This document shows positions 40,998 to 49,977 of a DNA stretch of 64,000 nt, piece by piece. This DNA is from an uncultured Planctomyces sp. (GTDB taxonomy: Bacteria > Planctomycetota > Planctomycetia > Planctomycetales > Planctomycetaceae). The position numbers and the translations under genes were made by a program. The stretch covers positions 1-64,000 of the forward strand of contig CALDJX010000208.1 of NCBI GenBank assembly GCA_937899075.1. The letters run 5' to 3'. Under the pieces are notes generated by a model. The model was not told the origin of the DNA and made no database searches. It was given only the letters and a program-made list of their open reading frames with translations. Positions within the stretch are counted from its first letter, which is position 1, and every line of letters begins with the position of its first letter.

Positions 40998-42311
40998 TCA
41001 TTCGCTGTGCGGGACGGTGTCGAACCTGGCCTGTGTGAACATGACGACGGCTCCGAGAAACGACAGCACGGCGGACACCAGAAAAACCTTCGGGCCCATG
41101 CCGAGGCCCTTGATCGTCAGGCTGCCGATTGTCTCGGTTTCGACGAAGAGGAACATCGCCAGCGGAGGGCCGATGAAGCCTCGTACTCCTGTCAGGAAAA
41201 CGTGGATTCCGTTGTAAAGCGAAACGTGTTCTGGCTTCGCGAAGTACATGCTGCCGGTGATCCAGTTGATCGATCCGCCGCCGTTGCTCAGAGCGTGAAT
41301 GGCTCCGCCAAGCGCCAGAGGCCACACCTGCCCGGTCACTCCGCCGACCGCGTAAAGAACGAACGCAAAGATCTGCAGCACGTTGAAGATGCCTCGCGCG
41401 GTCATCGGGCTTTTCTTATCCATATACCGGCCCCACAGCGGAGCGGTCATCACCAGCAGCAGCACCGGCATGACGGCCGTCACGAAGCGAATCGTTGAAT
41501 CCGCCGCTCCGGCATTTTCACGCATGATTCGCGGAACGAGGTACAAACCGATGTGATTGGCGATTCCAGCCAGAGCGAACCCGAACTGGTAAAGCACGAA
41601 GCGCCGGTCGCTGAAGAAAATGTGACAGCCGTTTCGAAATGATGTCAGCAGTCCTTCGCGGTTTTCGCGTACGAACATCGACTTTCGTGGGATGGGAATC
41701 TTTGAGTAGTACCACGCCGACGAAAACAGCATCAGCCCCATGATGCAGAACAGGCCCGAGTACCAGGCAGGCCACAGCGCGAACCACCACCAGCTCGTAA
41801 TCGTGATGGACAAACCGGAAATCGCCGAGACAGCTCGAAGAAGTCCGACAGCGGCGCTGCGATGCGTGTCGGGGTAGAGCATGCGGAACATGTTCATCTC
41901 GGCGACCTGCTGAAACACTTTCAACAGAAAAGTCGCGCCGATCAGGAACGTGAACCAGGTCGCTCCTTCTGTCGGGATGAACAGAGTCCCGAACAGCAGC
42001 AGGCCGATCAGGCAGTTCGGCAGAATGACAAGTTGACGCATCGGAACGACGGTGCCGATGCGTGTGACCAGTAACCCGAACAGGCAACTACCAAAGAAGA
42101 AAGAAGCCAGCACGGCCTGGTGCCAGACTTCGGCGTCGAGAATCGTTTCCTGAACAACCAGCGCGACGAGAAACAGAACGAGGTGAACTCCGTTTCCAAT
42201 GTTCGACACGCCGTCGAAAAACAACGCCGGTCGGTAGCGAGTCGGAAATCGGTTCAACGCCCGGCGGATCGGATTCGGAGCGGCGTCAGTGGGTGAGGCT
42301 TCAGTTGGCAA
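40998..42311 (-). CDS. MFS-type transporter
   Basis: 437 aa, about 12 hydrophobic helices, 'APLWGRYMDKKSPMTARGIFNVLQIFAF'. Confidence 0.82.
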   Translation of the reverse strand: MPTEASPTDAAPNPIRRALNRFPTRYRPALFFDGVSNIGNGVHLVLFLVALVVQETILDAEVWHQAVLASFFFGSCLFGLLVTRIGTVVPMRQLVILPNCLIGLLLFGTLFIPTEGATWFTFLIGATFLLKVFQQVAEMNMFRMLYPDTHRSAAVGLLRAVSAISGLSITITSWWWFALWPAWYSGLFCIMGLMLFSSAWYYSKIPIPRKSMFVRENREGLLTSFRNGCHIFFSDRRFVLYQFGFALAGIANHIGLYLVPRIMRENAGAADSTIRFVTAVMPVLLLVMTAPLWGRYMDKKSPMTARGIFNVLQIFAFVLYAVGGVTGQVWPLALGGAIHALSNGGGSINWITGSMYFAKPEHVSLYNGIHVFLTGVRGFIGPPLAMFLFVETETIGSLTIKGLGMGPKVFLVSAVLSFLGAVVMFTQARFDTVPHSE

Positions 42312-42347
42312 GATGCAGGTCTTTGTTACCTGGAGTGATCAGTTATT

Positions 42348-42493
42348 TGACGCAAAGGCGCGAAGACGCAGAGCTTCGCAAAGGCGTTTTAAGAAATACA
42401 TCTTGAGGTAAGAGGATTTCCGACCTGGGCTTATGACTCGCCCGAATATGGAGCCCTTCGCGTTTCTTAGCGTCTTTGCGACTTTGCGTCAGA
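42348..42493. repeat. CGCAAAG-family inverted pair
   Basis: TTGACGCAAAGGCGCGAAGACGCAGAGCTTCGCAAAGGCG opposite CCCTTCGCGTTTCTTAGCGTCTTTGCGACTTTGCGTCAGA. Confidence 0.8.
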
Positions 42494-42646
42494 ATTAGAA
42501 TGTGAAACTGTTTGATCCAAGCATATTCGAGGACGAGGAACGACGATCTGAATTACGAAATGGTCAAAATCAAACGAGCCCGCAGCTTTAAAAAGCCACA
42601 GGCTCTGGTTGAGAGTTTATCAGCGGAAGTCGAAAGTTCTCGACCG

Positions 42647-43444
42647 TCAGGCCGATTTCCGGCTCGCGGCGGCGGCAGCGACGGGCAGCATCAGCGTGAA
42701 GGCTGTTCCTTTGCCGACGGTGCTGGCTACTCGCATTTTGCCTTTGTGAGACTCGATGACCTCGCGACAGAAGGCGAGGCCCAGGCCGGTCCCGCCCTGG
42801 CCGTTGGTGTCGGCTTCTTTCGTTGTGAAGAAAGGCTTGAAAATCTTGGGCAGTTCTTCCGACGGGATTCCGGCGCCAGTGTCGCGAACTTCAAGCTCGC
42901 CCATGAGGCCGTCTTCGCTTGTGCGAACCGTGACGAACAACATGCCGCCGCCGTCCATCGCCTGCCGAGCGTTGACGATCAGGTTGAGCAGCACCTGCTG
43001 AAGATGAGAGATGTTCACTTCGCAAACAGGGTGTCCCAGAATGTCTGTCTGAAGTTTCACTCGATTCATCTGCAAATCTTTTTCGCAGAGAATCAGCACG
43101 TCGGACACGATCTGGGAAAGATCGATTTCTTCCTTACGAACGCCAGTCGAACGAGCGTACCCCAACATGCCTGTTGTGATTCGAGCGGCTCGCTGGCCAG
43201 CTGAGAGAATCCGGTTGAAGGCTTTCTCGCGGGTGGCGTCATCTTTGTGACGCAGCCCCATTTTGGCGTAGTTGATCGTCGTCGTGAGAATGTTGTTGAA
43301 CTCGTGCGTGATCGACGCAGCCATCTCGCCGACGGAACTCATCTTCTGAGCCCGCATCAGTTGTGCCTGCAGATCCTCGATCTGCCGCTGCAGTGACTCG
43401 ACCTGGTGCGTGAATTCATCATGTGCGGGCATCGTTGATTCCAT
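42647..43444 (-). CDS. Soluble sensor histidine kinase
   Basis: Coiled coil, H-box 'SITHEFNNILTTTINYAK', N-box 'NLIVNARQAM', 'DTGAGIP', 'GGTGLGLAFCREVIESHKG'. Confidence 0.92.
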   Translation of the reverse strand: MESTMPAHDEFTHQVESLQRQIEDLQAQLMRAQKMSSVGEMAASITHEFNNILTTTINYAKMGLRHKDDATREKAFNRILSAGQRAARITTGMLGYARSTGVRKEEIDLSQIVSDVLILCEKDLQMNRVKLQTDILGHPVCEVNISHLQQVLLNLIVNARQAMDGGGMLFVTVRTSEDGLMGELEVRDTGAGIPSEELPKIFKPFFTTKEADTNGQGGTGLGLAFCREVIESHKGKMRVASTVGKGTAFTLMLPVAAAAASRKSA

Positions 43445-43991
43445 TCAAAAAAGTCGAGCGTCCTGCTGTTGGGTTTTCAGAGTCACTCCCGAAATCATTT
43501 CCAATTCCGATTGGAATCTGGTCGACGCAGCTCTGAACAGAGCTCGGTATCGACCGACTGCCCAGCGAGCTGAAGCCGACAATCCGTACAATCAGATCAG
43601 CCGCGAAATCCCGCATCGCATGATCCTGCTGGGAAGCTCGCGGCAAATGACGGCGGACTCTCAATCGTTGCCGGCAATGCCGGATTGGTAATTCAGGCTG
43701 ACTTTGACGCGCCTTCAGCGAGACCGTTTGTGCGCAATTCGTCGTGCAGCGAATAACCTCCCAGACGTGCCCATCACGACGTTTGCGACAATGCATCCAA
43801 CGAGGGCAACATCTCCGAACAGATAGCGAGGCATCAGCCTCCACACGCGTCGCGGCTTCAAACTCAGACCTACTGTTGTGGTGAATGGCATCGCACGCGT
43901 ATCTCGAAGAGGAACGGCATGTTGTTCGATCAGCTTCGCAATCCAAATCGTTTCACTTGATCGATGATTCACTCGGCCGGAGGACTCTGAC

Positions 43992-44168
43992 ATGAGCCAG
44001 TTACTGAACAGCGTGAAGACGTTTCTGAAATCAGACGACGGCCCGACGTCAGTCGAGTACTGCGTCATGATGGCCTTCATTTTTCTCGTCTGCTTTGCGG
44101 CGATCGGGGAACTCGGGGCGACTACTAAAGAGCTTTACTCGGACTCGTTAGCCGAAATCGAGAAGTAA
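43992..44168 (+). CDS. Flp-type (type IVb) pilin-like protein, 58 aa
   Basis: MSQLLNSVKTFLKSDDGPTSVEYCVMMAFIFLVCFAAIGELGATTKELYSDSLAEIEK; G/xxxxEY prepilin pattern then TM helix; absent from ORF track. Confidence 0.82.
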   Translation: MSQLLNSVKTFLKSDDGPTSVEYCVMMAFIFLVCFAAIGELGATTKELYSDSLAEIEK

Positions 44169-44288
44169 CGGTCAACGTTACCCGAACAGTTCAACAACGC
44201 TCAGAATTGGTTCGTGCATCGTCTGACAAGACGCTGTGCCTGCGGCCTCCGGCGCGAACTCTTTTTGCCTCGACCCTCGAAGCGAATC

Positions 44289-44320
44289 AAAGCCCGACCT
44301 CTACCGGGAGGTCGGGCTTT
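44289..44320 (+). terminator. Terminator-like hairpin
   Basis: AAAGCCCGACCT...AGGTCGGGCTTT. Confidence 0.7.
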
Positions 44321-44442
44321 CTGCATTTAGCCCTGCGGTGAACGCTTTCGGTTCGCGGAAGTTCGCGTGACAATCCGCCGATCATCATGCCAGTGCATCT
44401 GTGCTCGCAAAATTGTCGAACTTTTGAATCCGGAATCGCGGC

Positions 44443-45408
44443 GTGTCTCATCCAAAGATCATCGTGCTCGGCTCGGTGAACACCGATCTGGTTATCAGCT
44501 CTCCTCAGCTGCCTGGAATTGGAGAAACCGTGATCGGCGGCCGCTTCTACAAATCCAGCGGCGGCAAAGGCGCGAATCAAGCTGTCGCTGCCGCGAGGAC
44601 ATCGGGCCTGCCGGTTGGGTTTATCGCGGCGGTCGGCAATGACGACTTCGGCAAAGCGGCGATTCGAGAACTCCGCAAAGAGAACATAGCGACGCAGCAC
44701 ATCCGCATGGTGGATGATCATGCAACGGGCGTTGCCCTGATCATGGTTGACGAACACGGCGAAAATCAGATCAGCGTCGCGTCCGGAGCAAACGCTGCGT
44801 TGTCGCCCGACGACGTCGCCCGCATCGATGACGAATTCTTTTCCAAAGCCAGCGTGTTCGTCGCCTGTCTGGAATCGCCGATCGAGACCGTCGTCGCCGG
44901 ACTCAAACGCGCGAAGGCTGCTGGCCTGATCACGATTTTGAATCCGGCCCCCGCTCGCGAGGAAGCGTGCGACCGCGAGGTTCTCCAGCTCGTCGACATC
45001 CTCACTCCAAACGAATCGGAAGCAACCTTCCTGAGCGGTTGGGACGAGATGAAGGACCTTGAAGACGCCTGCATCTGGTGCGAGCAGCTTCAGCAGCGAG
45101 GCAGCGGTCGGATCATCATCACTCGCGGAGACAAGGGCTGCATTTTGAAAGACGATTCGAGCGACGTTTGCCTGACTCCGGCGTTCGTTGTCGACTCGGT
45201 TGACGCAACAGGAGCCGGCGATTGCTTCAACGGGGCACTGGCGACCGGATTGGCGGAAGGCAAAACGCTCCTCGAAGCAACTCGATTCGCGATGGCCGCG
45301 GCCGCTTTGTCGGTCACTCGGCGGGGAGCGATCCCTTCACTGCCCACCCGAAAAGAAGTCGACGACTTTCTGACGAGTGATCCAGTGCGGTCGCAGCTCG
45401 CACTTTGA
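44443..45408 (+). CDS. rbsK: Ribokinase (PfkB family)
   Basis: 'IIVLGSVNTDLVIS', 'GRFYKSSGGKGANQAVAAAR', 'VVDSVDATGAGDCFNGALATGLAEG'. Confidence 0.92.
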   Translation: MSHPKIIVLGSVNTDLVISSPQLPGIGETVIGGRFYKSSGGKGANQAVAAARTSGLPVGFIAAVGNDDFGKAAIRELRKENIATQHIRMVDDHATGVALIMVDEHGENQISVASGANAALSPDDVARIDDEFFSKASVFVACLESPIETVVAGLKRAKAAGLITILNPAPAREEACDREVLQLVDILTPNESEATFLSGWDEMKDLEDACIWCEQLQQRGSGRIIITRGDKGCILKDDSSDVCLTPAFVVDSVDATGAGDCFNGALATGLAEGKTLLEATRFAMAAAALSVTRRGAIPSLPTRKEVDDFLTSDPVRSQLAL

Positions 45409-45553
45409 CCCGCCGCAACTTTTACGTCGGGAGGCAATTCAGTCTTCGGCCTCCCCCGCGCAACCGTGAAGGCACTACACTGGAACATTCGAATTTTCCA
45501 ATGTGCAGGCTGGCCGGCCGGAGAGTCGGCGACCGTCAATCCTGGAGACCGCC

Positions 45554-46597
45554 GTGCTGACACGCCTCCTTTCTGCCGTGCTGATCGTTCTGGGCTCTGG
45601 CCTGGCGATGACAGATTCGAATCTACTAAGCGCCGCCGACGATGAAGTGTTTGCACCGATGTCTTCTGAGAAGGCTCGATCACAAACGCTTGACTGGGCG
45701 GCCGGTCAGGGGCTGAAAGATCGAGCATTGATCGACAGCATCGGAAAGCTTTGGGCCCCCGGCGAGCTTCAAAAACGGCCGACGGAAATTCACAAACTCG
45801 CCATTCGAACATTCAGTCTGGCAAACCCGGCCGCGGACGAACTCGTCAAGCAGTGTCAGTTCGGGATTCTGGCAGCACCGAGTTCGCCGCTACTGGAATC
45901 TGACGCGAACGACGACTTCTTCACCAGCAATCTGCTGGCCTACGTTGGAACGTTTTTGACTCAGGCAGAATTCTTTGACGAAGCGCTCGCGATCTTTGAG
46001 AAAACGAAACCTCAACGACTGATCGACCCGGCTTCGTACTTTTTCCACAAGGCCGTCTGCGAGCATCGCCTGCTCAAAGCGAAAGAGGGCCTCGCCACTC
46101 TGAAGCAGCTGCTGGAGAACACTTCCGACGTCCCGGTCCGTTATTCGACGGTCGCCGACCTGATGAAATCGGATCTTGAGAAGCTCAAAGAAAAATCGCT
46201 CGACGAAGTGGCGAGAATGATGTCCGATGTTGAACGACGTCTGAAACTCGGCCGCGGCGGCGCTAAAGTTCAGAAGACAGAAGAAGAGATCGTTTCGCGG
46301 CTGGACGAGCTGATCAAGAAACTCGAACAGCAACAACAGCAGCAATCTCAAAGTCAGAGTGGCAATGGCCAGGGCATTCCGGAGGGGGCTCCCGACAGCA
46401 TCATCAAAGGCTCGACCGCGCCTGGCGAAATCGACGAACGAGATATCGGAGGCAAAGCCGGCTGGGGTGCGTTGCCCCCGAAGCAGCAAACGAAGGCACG
46501 AAACCTGATCGACCGCGAACTTCCTCCGCACTACCGCAACGCCATCGAGCAATACCTTCGCAAGCTCGCAGCACGACCGGAAACCCGCTCGCGATAA
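45554..46597 (+). CDS. Exported hypothetical protein
   Basis: GTG start, signal peptide, helical repeats, Gln-rich segment. Confidence 0.65.
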   Translation: MLTRLLSAVLIVLGSGLAMTDSNLLSAADDEVFAPMSSEKARSQTLDWAAGQGLKDRALIDSIGKLWAPGELQKRPTEIHKLAIRTFSLANPAADELVKQCQFGILAAPSSPLLESDANDDFFTSNLLAYVGTFLTQAEFFDEALAIFEKTKPQRLIDPASYFFHKAVCEHRLLKAKEGLATLKQLLENTSDVPVRYSTVADLMKSDLEKLKEKSLDEVARMMSDVERRLKLGRGGAKVQKTEEEIVSRLDELIKKLEQQQQQQSQSQSGNGQGIPEGAPDSIIKGSTAPGEIDERDIGGKAGWGALPPKQQTKARNLIDRELPPHYRNAIEQYLRKLAARPETRSR

Positions 46598-46646
46598 CCT
46601 CGCTCGATAGCCTTTCCCGCAAACGCGAACAGACTCAAGGACTGAA

Positions 46647-47813
46647 TTGATGACGGCATCGGTAGTGATGGTGCTTCTGGCGATCGTAAATGCTCCTCAG
46701 GTCGAAATTTCGACAATCGACGGTGCACGACATGCTGGAACTCTGACGTCGGCCGACGCGACTTCGTGGAAAATCGTCGTCGACGGAAAGCCAGTCGAAG
46801 TCGTCATGTCGAGCATTCTGGAAGCTCGACTTCAGACAAAAGGCGAGCCCGTACCAAAGGCGCCTCATGAAACCGTTCTGACTGACGGCTCTCGCATCGG
46901 GACATCGTCGGTCACTCTTGAAGGCGACAAACTGACCATCGCCGCAGCGGCCACGGAAGCTTTGACGATTTCCCGCTCGGCCGTCGGAAACATTCGGTTG
47001 TCCGAATCGCCCAGCAGCGTGGATGAACAATGGACAGAACTCCTCGACCGCGAACGGCGTGAAGACTGGCTCGTCCTTCGCAAGCAGGACAAGCTGGATT
47101 TCGTTCCTGGAGTCGTCAGCCGAATCAACGACACGCACGTCTTCCTGCTGCTTGACGGCGACACCGTCCCCGTACCGCGAGAGAAAGTTTTCGGAGTCAT
47201 CCTGCGACAACGCCAGGCCAGTGAATCAAAATCGGCCGGCATCATTGAACTCGTCAGTGGCGACCGGTTGGCGGTCCGTTCCGTAGTTAGCAAAGGAACC
47301 GACTTCACGTTGCAACTGGCCGCGGGCCCGTCGATCGTTGTGCCGGTGCAAAGCGTTCGAGTTTTCGACTTCAGCGCTGACAAGCTGACCTGGCTGTCGT
47401 CGCTGAAGCCGCGAGACCTCAAACATGAATTTCGATTCATCGATCCTGCGGCACCGCTCAAAAACGATCAGGATGTTTGGGGAGAAGAGCTTCGGCTTGG
47501 CAACCAGACGTTTACCCGCGGCGTCTGCCTCAGATCAAAAACAACTGTGCGATACCGTTTGAACGGCGACCACAGCCGGTTTGTGGCTCTCATGGGAATT
47601 CAGCACGGCTACGCTGGCGACGTCCACGTTGAAATCTCGGCCGATGGCCAACGGCTACTGACTCAGGACGTAACGCCTCAGGATGAGGCGCCTTTTGAAG
47701 TGGACCTGGATGTCTCGGGTAAGTTCGTTCTGGAGATTCTTGTCGACTACGGAAAAGTCGAAAGTGACATCGGCGACCATCTCGTTCTGGCCGAAGCTCG
47801 ACTGCTCAAGTAG
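46647..47813 (+). CDS. NPCBM-like domain protein
   Basis: C-terminal 'LGNQTFTRGVCLRSKTTVRYRLNGDHSRFVALMGIQ...GDVHVEISADGQRLL...VDYGKVESDIGDHLVLAEARL'. Confidence 0.8.
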   Translation: MMTASVVMVLLAIVNAPQVEISTIDGARHAGTLTSADATSWKIVVDGKPVEVVMSSILEARLQTKGEPVPKAPHETVLTDGSRIGTSSVTLEGDKLTIAAAATEALTISRSAVGNIRLSESPSSVDEQWTELLDRERREDWLVLRKQDKLDFVPGVVSRINDTHVFLLLDGDTVPVPREKVFGVILRQRQASESKSAGIIELVSGDRLAVRSVVSKGTDFTLQLAAGPSIVVPVQSVRVFDFSADKLTWLSSLKPRDLKHEFRFIDPAAPLKNDQDVWGEELRLGNQTFTRGVCLRSKTTVRYRLNGDHSRFVALMGIQHGYAGDVHVEISADGQRLLTQDVTPQDEAPFEVDLDVSGKFVLEILVDYGKVESDIGDHLVLAEARLLK

Positions 47814-47827
47814 AGAGTTCGCGTGTG

Positions 47828-48194
47828 TCTGACGCAAAGCCGCAGAGACGCGAAGGCTCGCAAAGACGTCGTTTTTCCGACAGTTTACTAAGGAACGTGT
47901 CGTGAATAATTATTCCGAAATGATCAGAAGAATCTAACCACAGAGGCTCAGAGGCACAGAGAAATACTCTCGTGTCAAACTCTGTGTCTCTGTGCCTCTG
48001 TGGTTAGAAACGGGAAGTTGTTGTCAACACGTTCCTGAACTGATGTTCGAGTCTGAGACAACTCTCGAAAGCATCATTAATAAGATCTCAATCATGTCGA
48101 TTTTAGCAATCGCTCTTCAATGGGCAGCAAGCAGAACGCAAGCATGTTTCGCACTCTTTGCGAACCTTCGCGTCTCCGCGTCTTTGCGTCTGAC
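47828..48194. repeat. CGCAAAG-family inverted pair, right arm inside protease CDS
   Basis: TCTGACGCAAAGCCGCAGAGACGCGAAGGCTCGCAAAGACG (47828-47868) opposite CTCTTTGCGAACCTTCGCGTCTCCGCGTCTTTGCGTCTGA (48154-48194). Confidence 0.85.
47888..48039. mobile_element. MITE-like element with TIRs related to the 162-bp family but a different core
   Basis: Left CTAAGGAACGTGTCGTGAATAATTATTCCGA; right CGGGAAGTTGTTGTCAACACGTTCCTGAA; core CTAACCACAGAGGC..AGAGGCACAGAGA / TCTGTGTCTCTGTGCCTCTGTGGTTAG. Confidence 0.7.
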
Positions 48195-49878
48195 GATTCT
48201 GGCAACCAGCATCCTGTTGCCTGCTGCAGAGTTCGCGAACGCCGCCGAACCTGTCGTCGCAAAAGCTCAGCAACAACGCGTCGATGTGCTTAAGAAGATC
48301 TCACCCGCCGTGGTAGCCATCTTCGGAGACGGCGGCCAGGGTGGCGGTTCGGGAGTTGTCATCAGTGCGGACGGTTACGCACTCAGCAACTTCCATGTGA
48401 CCAGTGGATCTGGCGACTTCATGAAGTGCGGTCTCAATGACGGAGTCCTCTACGACGCCGTCATCGTCGGAATCGATCCGACTGGCGACGTTGCGTTGAT
48501 CAAGCTGCTTGGTCGAGACGACTTTCCGTTTGCGACGATCGGCGACAGCGACAAAGTAAAGGTCGGCGACTGGGCCTACGCGATCGGCAATCCGTTCCTC
48601 CTGGCAACAGACTTTCATCCGACGGTGACTTACGGAATCGTCAGCGGCGTGCACCGCTATCAATACCCGGCAGGATCGTTTCTCGAATATGCCGACTGCA
48701 TCCAGGTCGATTCTTCGATCAACCCCGGCAATTCCGGAGGGCCATTGTTCAACGACGACGGAGAACTGGTTGGCATCAACGGACGAGGTTCATTCGAAAA
48801 GCGAGGCCGAGTGAACTCAGGCGCCGGTTACGCCATTTCGATCAACCAGATCATGCACTTTCTCGATCACCTGCGCAGCGGCCGTATCGTCGACCATGCG
48901 ACGCTCGGAGCAACAGTCACATCCGACGGCGATGGGCGAGTCGTCGTCTCCAGCATTCTGGAATCTTCAGAGGCTTACCGACGTGGCTTACGGCTCGATG
49001 ACGAAATCGTGTCGTTTGCTGGTCGCAATATCCGATCGGTCAATCAGTTCAAGAATGTGCTGGGCATCTACCCGAAGGGGTGGCGGCTTCCTCTGACCTA
49101 TCGTCGAGACCAGCAGAAGTATTCGGTGAAAGCTCGGCTGCGAGGCGTTCATACGAAAGCCGATATGATGCCAAAACAGGGTCCCGGCGGCCCGCCCAAG
49201 AATCCTCACAAGGATGGCGACGAACCCGAAAAAGAGAAGAAGGACACGACGCCAGAAGCCTACCGTCACATGTTGGTGAAGAAGGACGGCTTCGCGAATC
49301 ACTGGTTCAATGCCGAGGAGCAAAAACGTTTGCTCCCACTGGTGACTCGATGGGGCGATTTCGCAAACCTGAATGGCTTGTGGAAAATCACCGGCCAGAC
49401 CGGCGACGGCGACGACTTTTCATTGACACTTAGTGATCGAGGCCTCGGCCTTCAAATGCGGAATGACGTCTTCTTCCAGCCGCTCGACGGGTCCGACTTT
49501 CTCGACGAGCCACCCGGCAGCGGCGGACTTCTGGTCGCGATGCACCACCTTCGTCTGATGCTGCAGAAGCAGGCCGATGGTTTCTCCGAGTTCTACTACC
49601 TCGGTAGTGAGCCGCTGGATCTGACCGGTGAGATGGTCGACGTCCTGGTTACCACTCTGACCGGAGTCGAAACACGCTGGTACTTCGCCCGAACTCCGGC
49701 CGCGTTTGTCGGGATGTCCTGCCAGATCACCGAAGACAGCGAGGAATGCGAAGTCTACTTCGGCACAGTCGACCAGTTCGAAGACCGCTTCTTCCCCGGC
49801 CAGATCATCGTCCGCTCCGGCGGCCGAGAATATCTGCGACTGAAAGTCACAAAGACCGAACTCGCAACAACACCGTAG
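48094..49878 (+). CDS. S1C (HtrA/Deg-like) serine protease with PDZ and C-terminal extension
   Basis: 'GGSGVVISADGYALSNFHV', 'DPTGDVALIKLLG', 'CIQVDSSINPGNSGGPLFNDDGELVGIN', PDZ; start uncertain (ATG 48094 or TTG 48184). Confidence 0.88.
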   Translation: MSILAIALQWAASRTQACFALFANLRVSASLRLTILATSILLPAAEFANAAEPVVAKAQQQRVDVLKKISPAVVAIFGDGGQGGGSGVVISADGYALSNFHVTSGSGDFMKCGLNDGVLYDAVIVGIDPTGDVALIKLLGRDDFPFATIGDSDKVKVGDWAYAIGNPFLLATDFHPTVTYGIVSGVHRYQYPAGSFLEYADCIQVDSSINPGNSGGPLFNDDGELVGINGRGSFEKRGRVNSGAGYAISINQIMHFLDHLRSGRIVDHATLGATVTSDGDGRVVVSSILESSEAYRRGLRLDDEIVSFAGRNIRSVNQFKNVLGIYPKGWRLPLTYRRDQQKYSVKARLRGVHTKADMMPKQGPGGPPKNPHKDGDEPEKEKKDTTPEAYRHMLVKKDGFANHWFNAEEQKRLLPLVTRWGDFANLNGLWKITGQTGDGDDFSLTLSDRGLGLQMRNDVFFQPLDGSDFLDEPPGSGGLLVAMHHLRLMLQKQADGFSEFYYLGSEPLDLTGEMVDVLVTTLTGVETRWYFARTPAAFVGMSCQITEDSEECEVYFGTVDQFEDRFFPGQIIVRSGGREYLRLKVTKTELATTP

Positions 49879-49899
49879 GTCAGGCTCCGCCTGACGGAG
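49875..49899. repeat. Single arm of REPIN-like family A
   Basis: GTAGGTCAGGCTCCGCCTGACGGAG, same as arm at 25732. Confidence 0.8.
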
Positions 49900-49917
49900 T
49901 CGGCCGTTTGGAAGTCA

Positions 49918-49973
49918 GTAGGCTGGGTCGTGACCCAGCTTTACGGCGATTGCTGGCTCGTGACCCAGCCTAC
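49918..49973. repeat. REPIN-like inverted pair, family B
   Basis: GTAGGCTGGGTCGTGACCCAGC and GCTGGCTCGTGACCCAGCCTAC; cf. 9852-9915. Confidence 0.85.
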
Positions 49974-49977
49974 ACAT

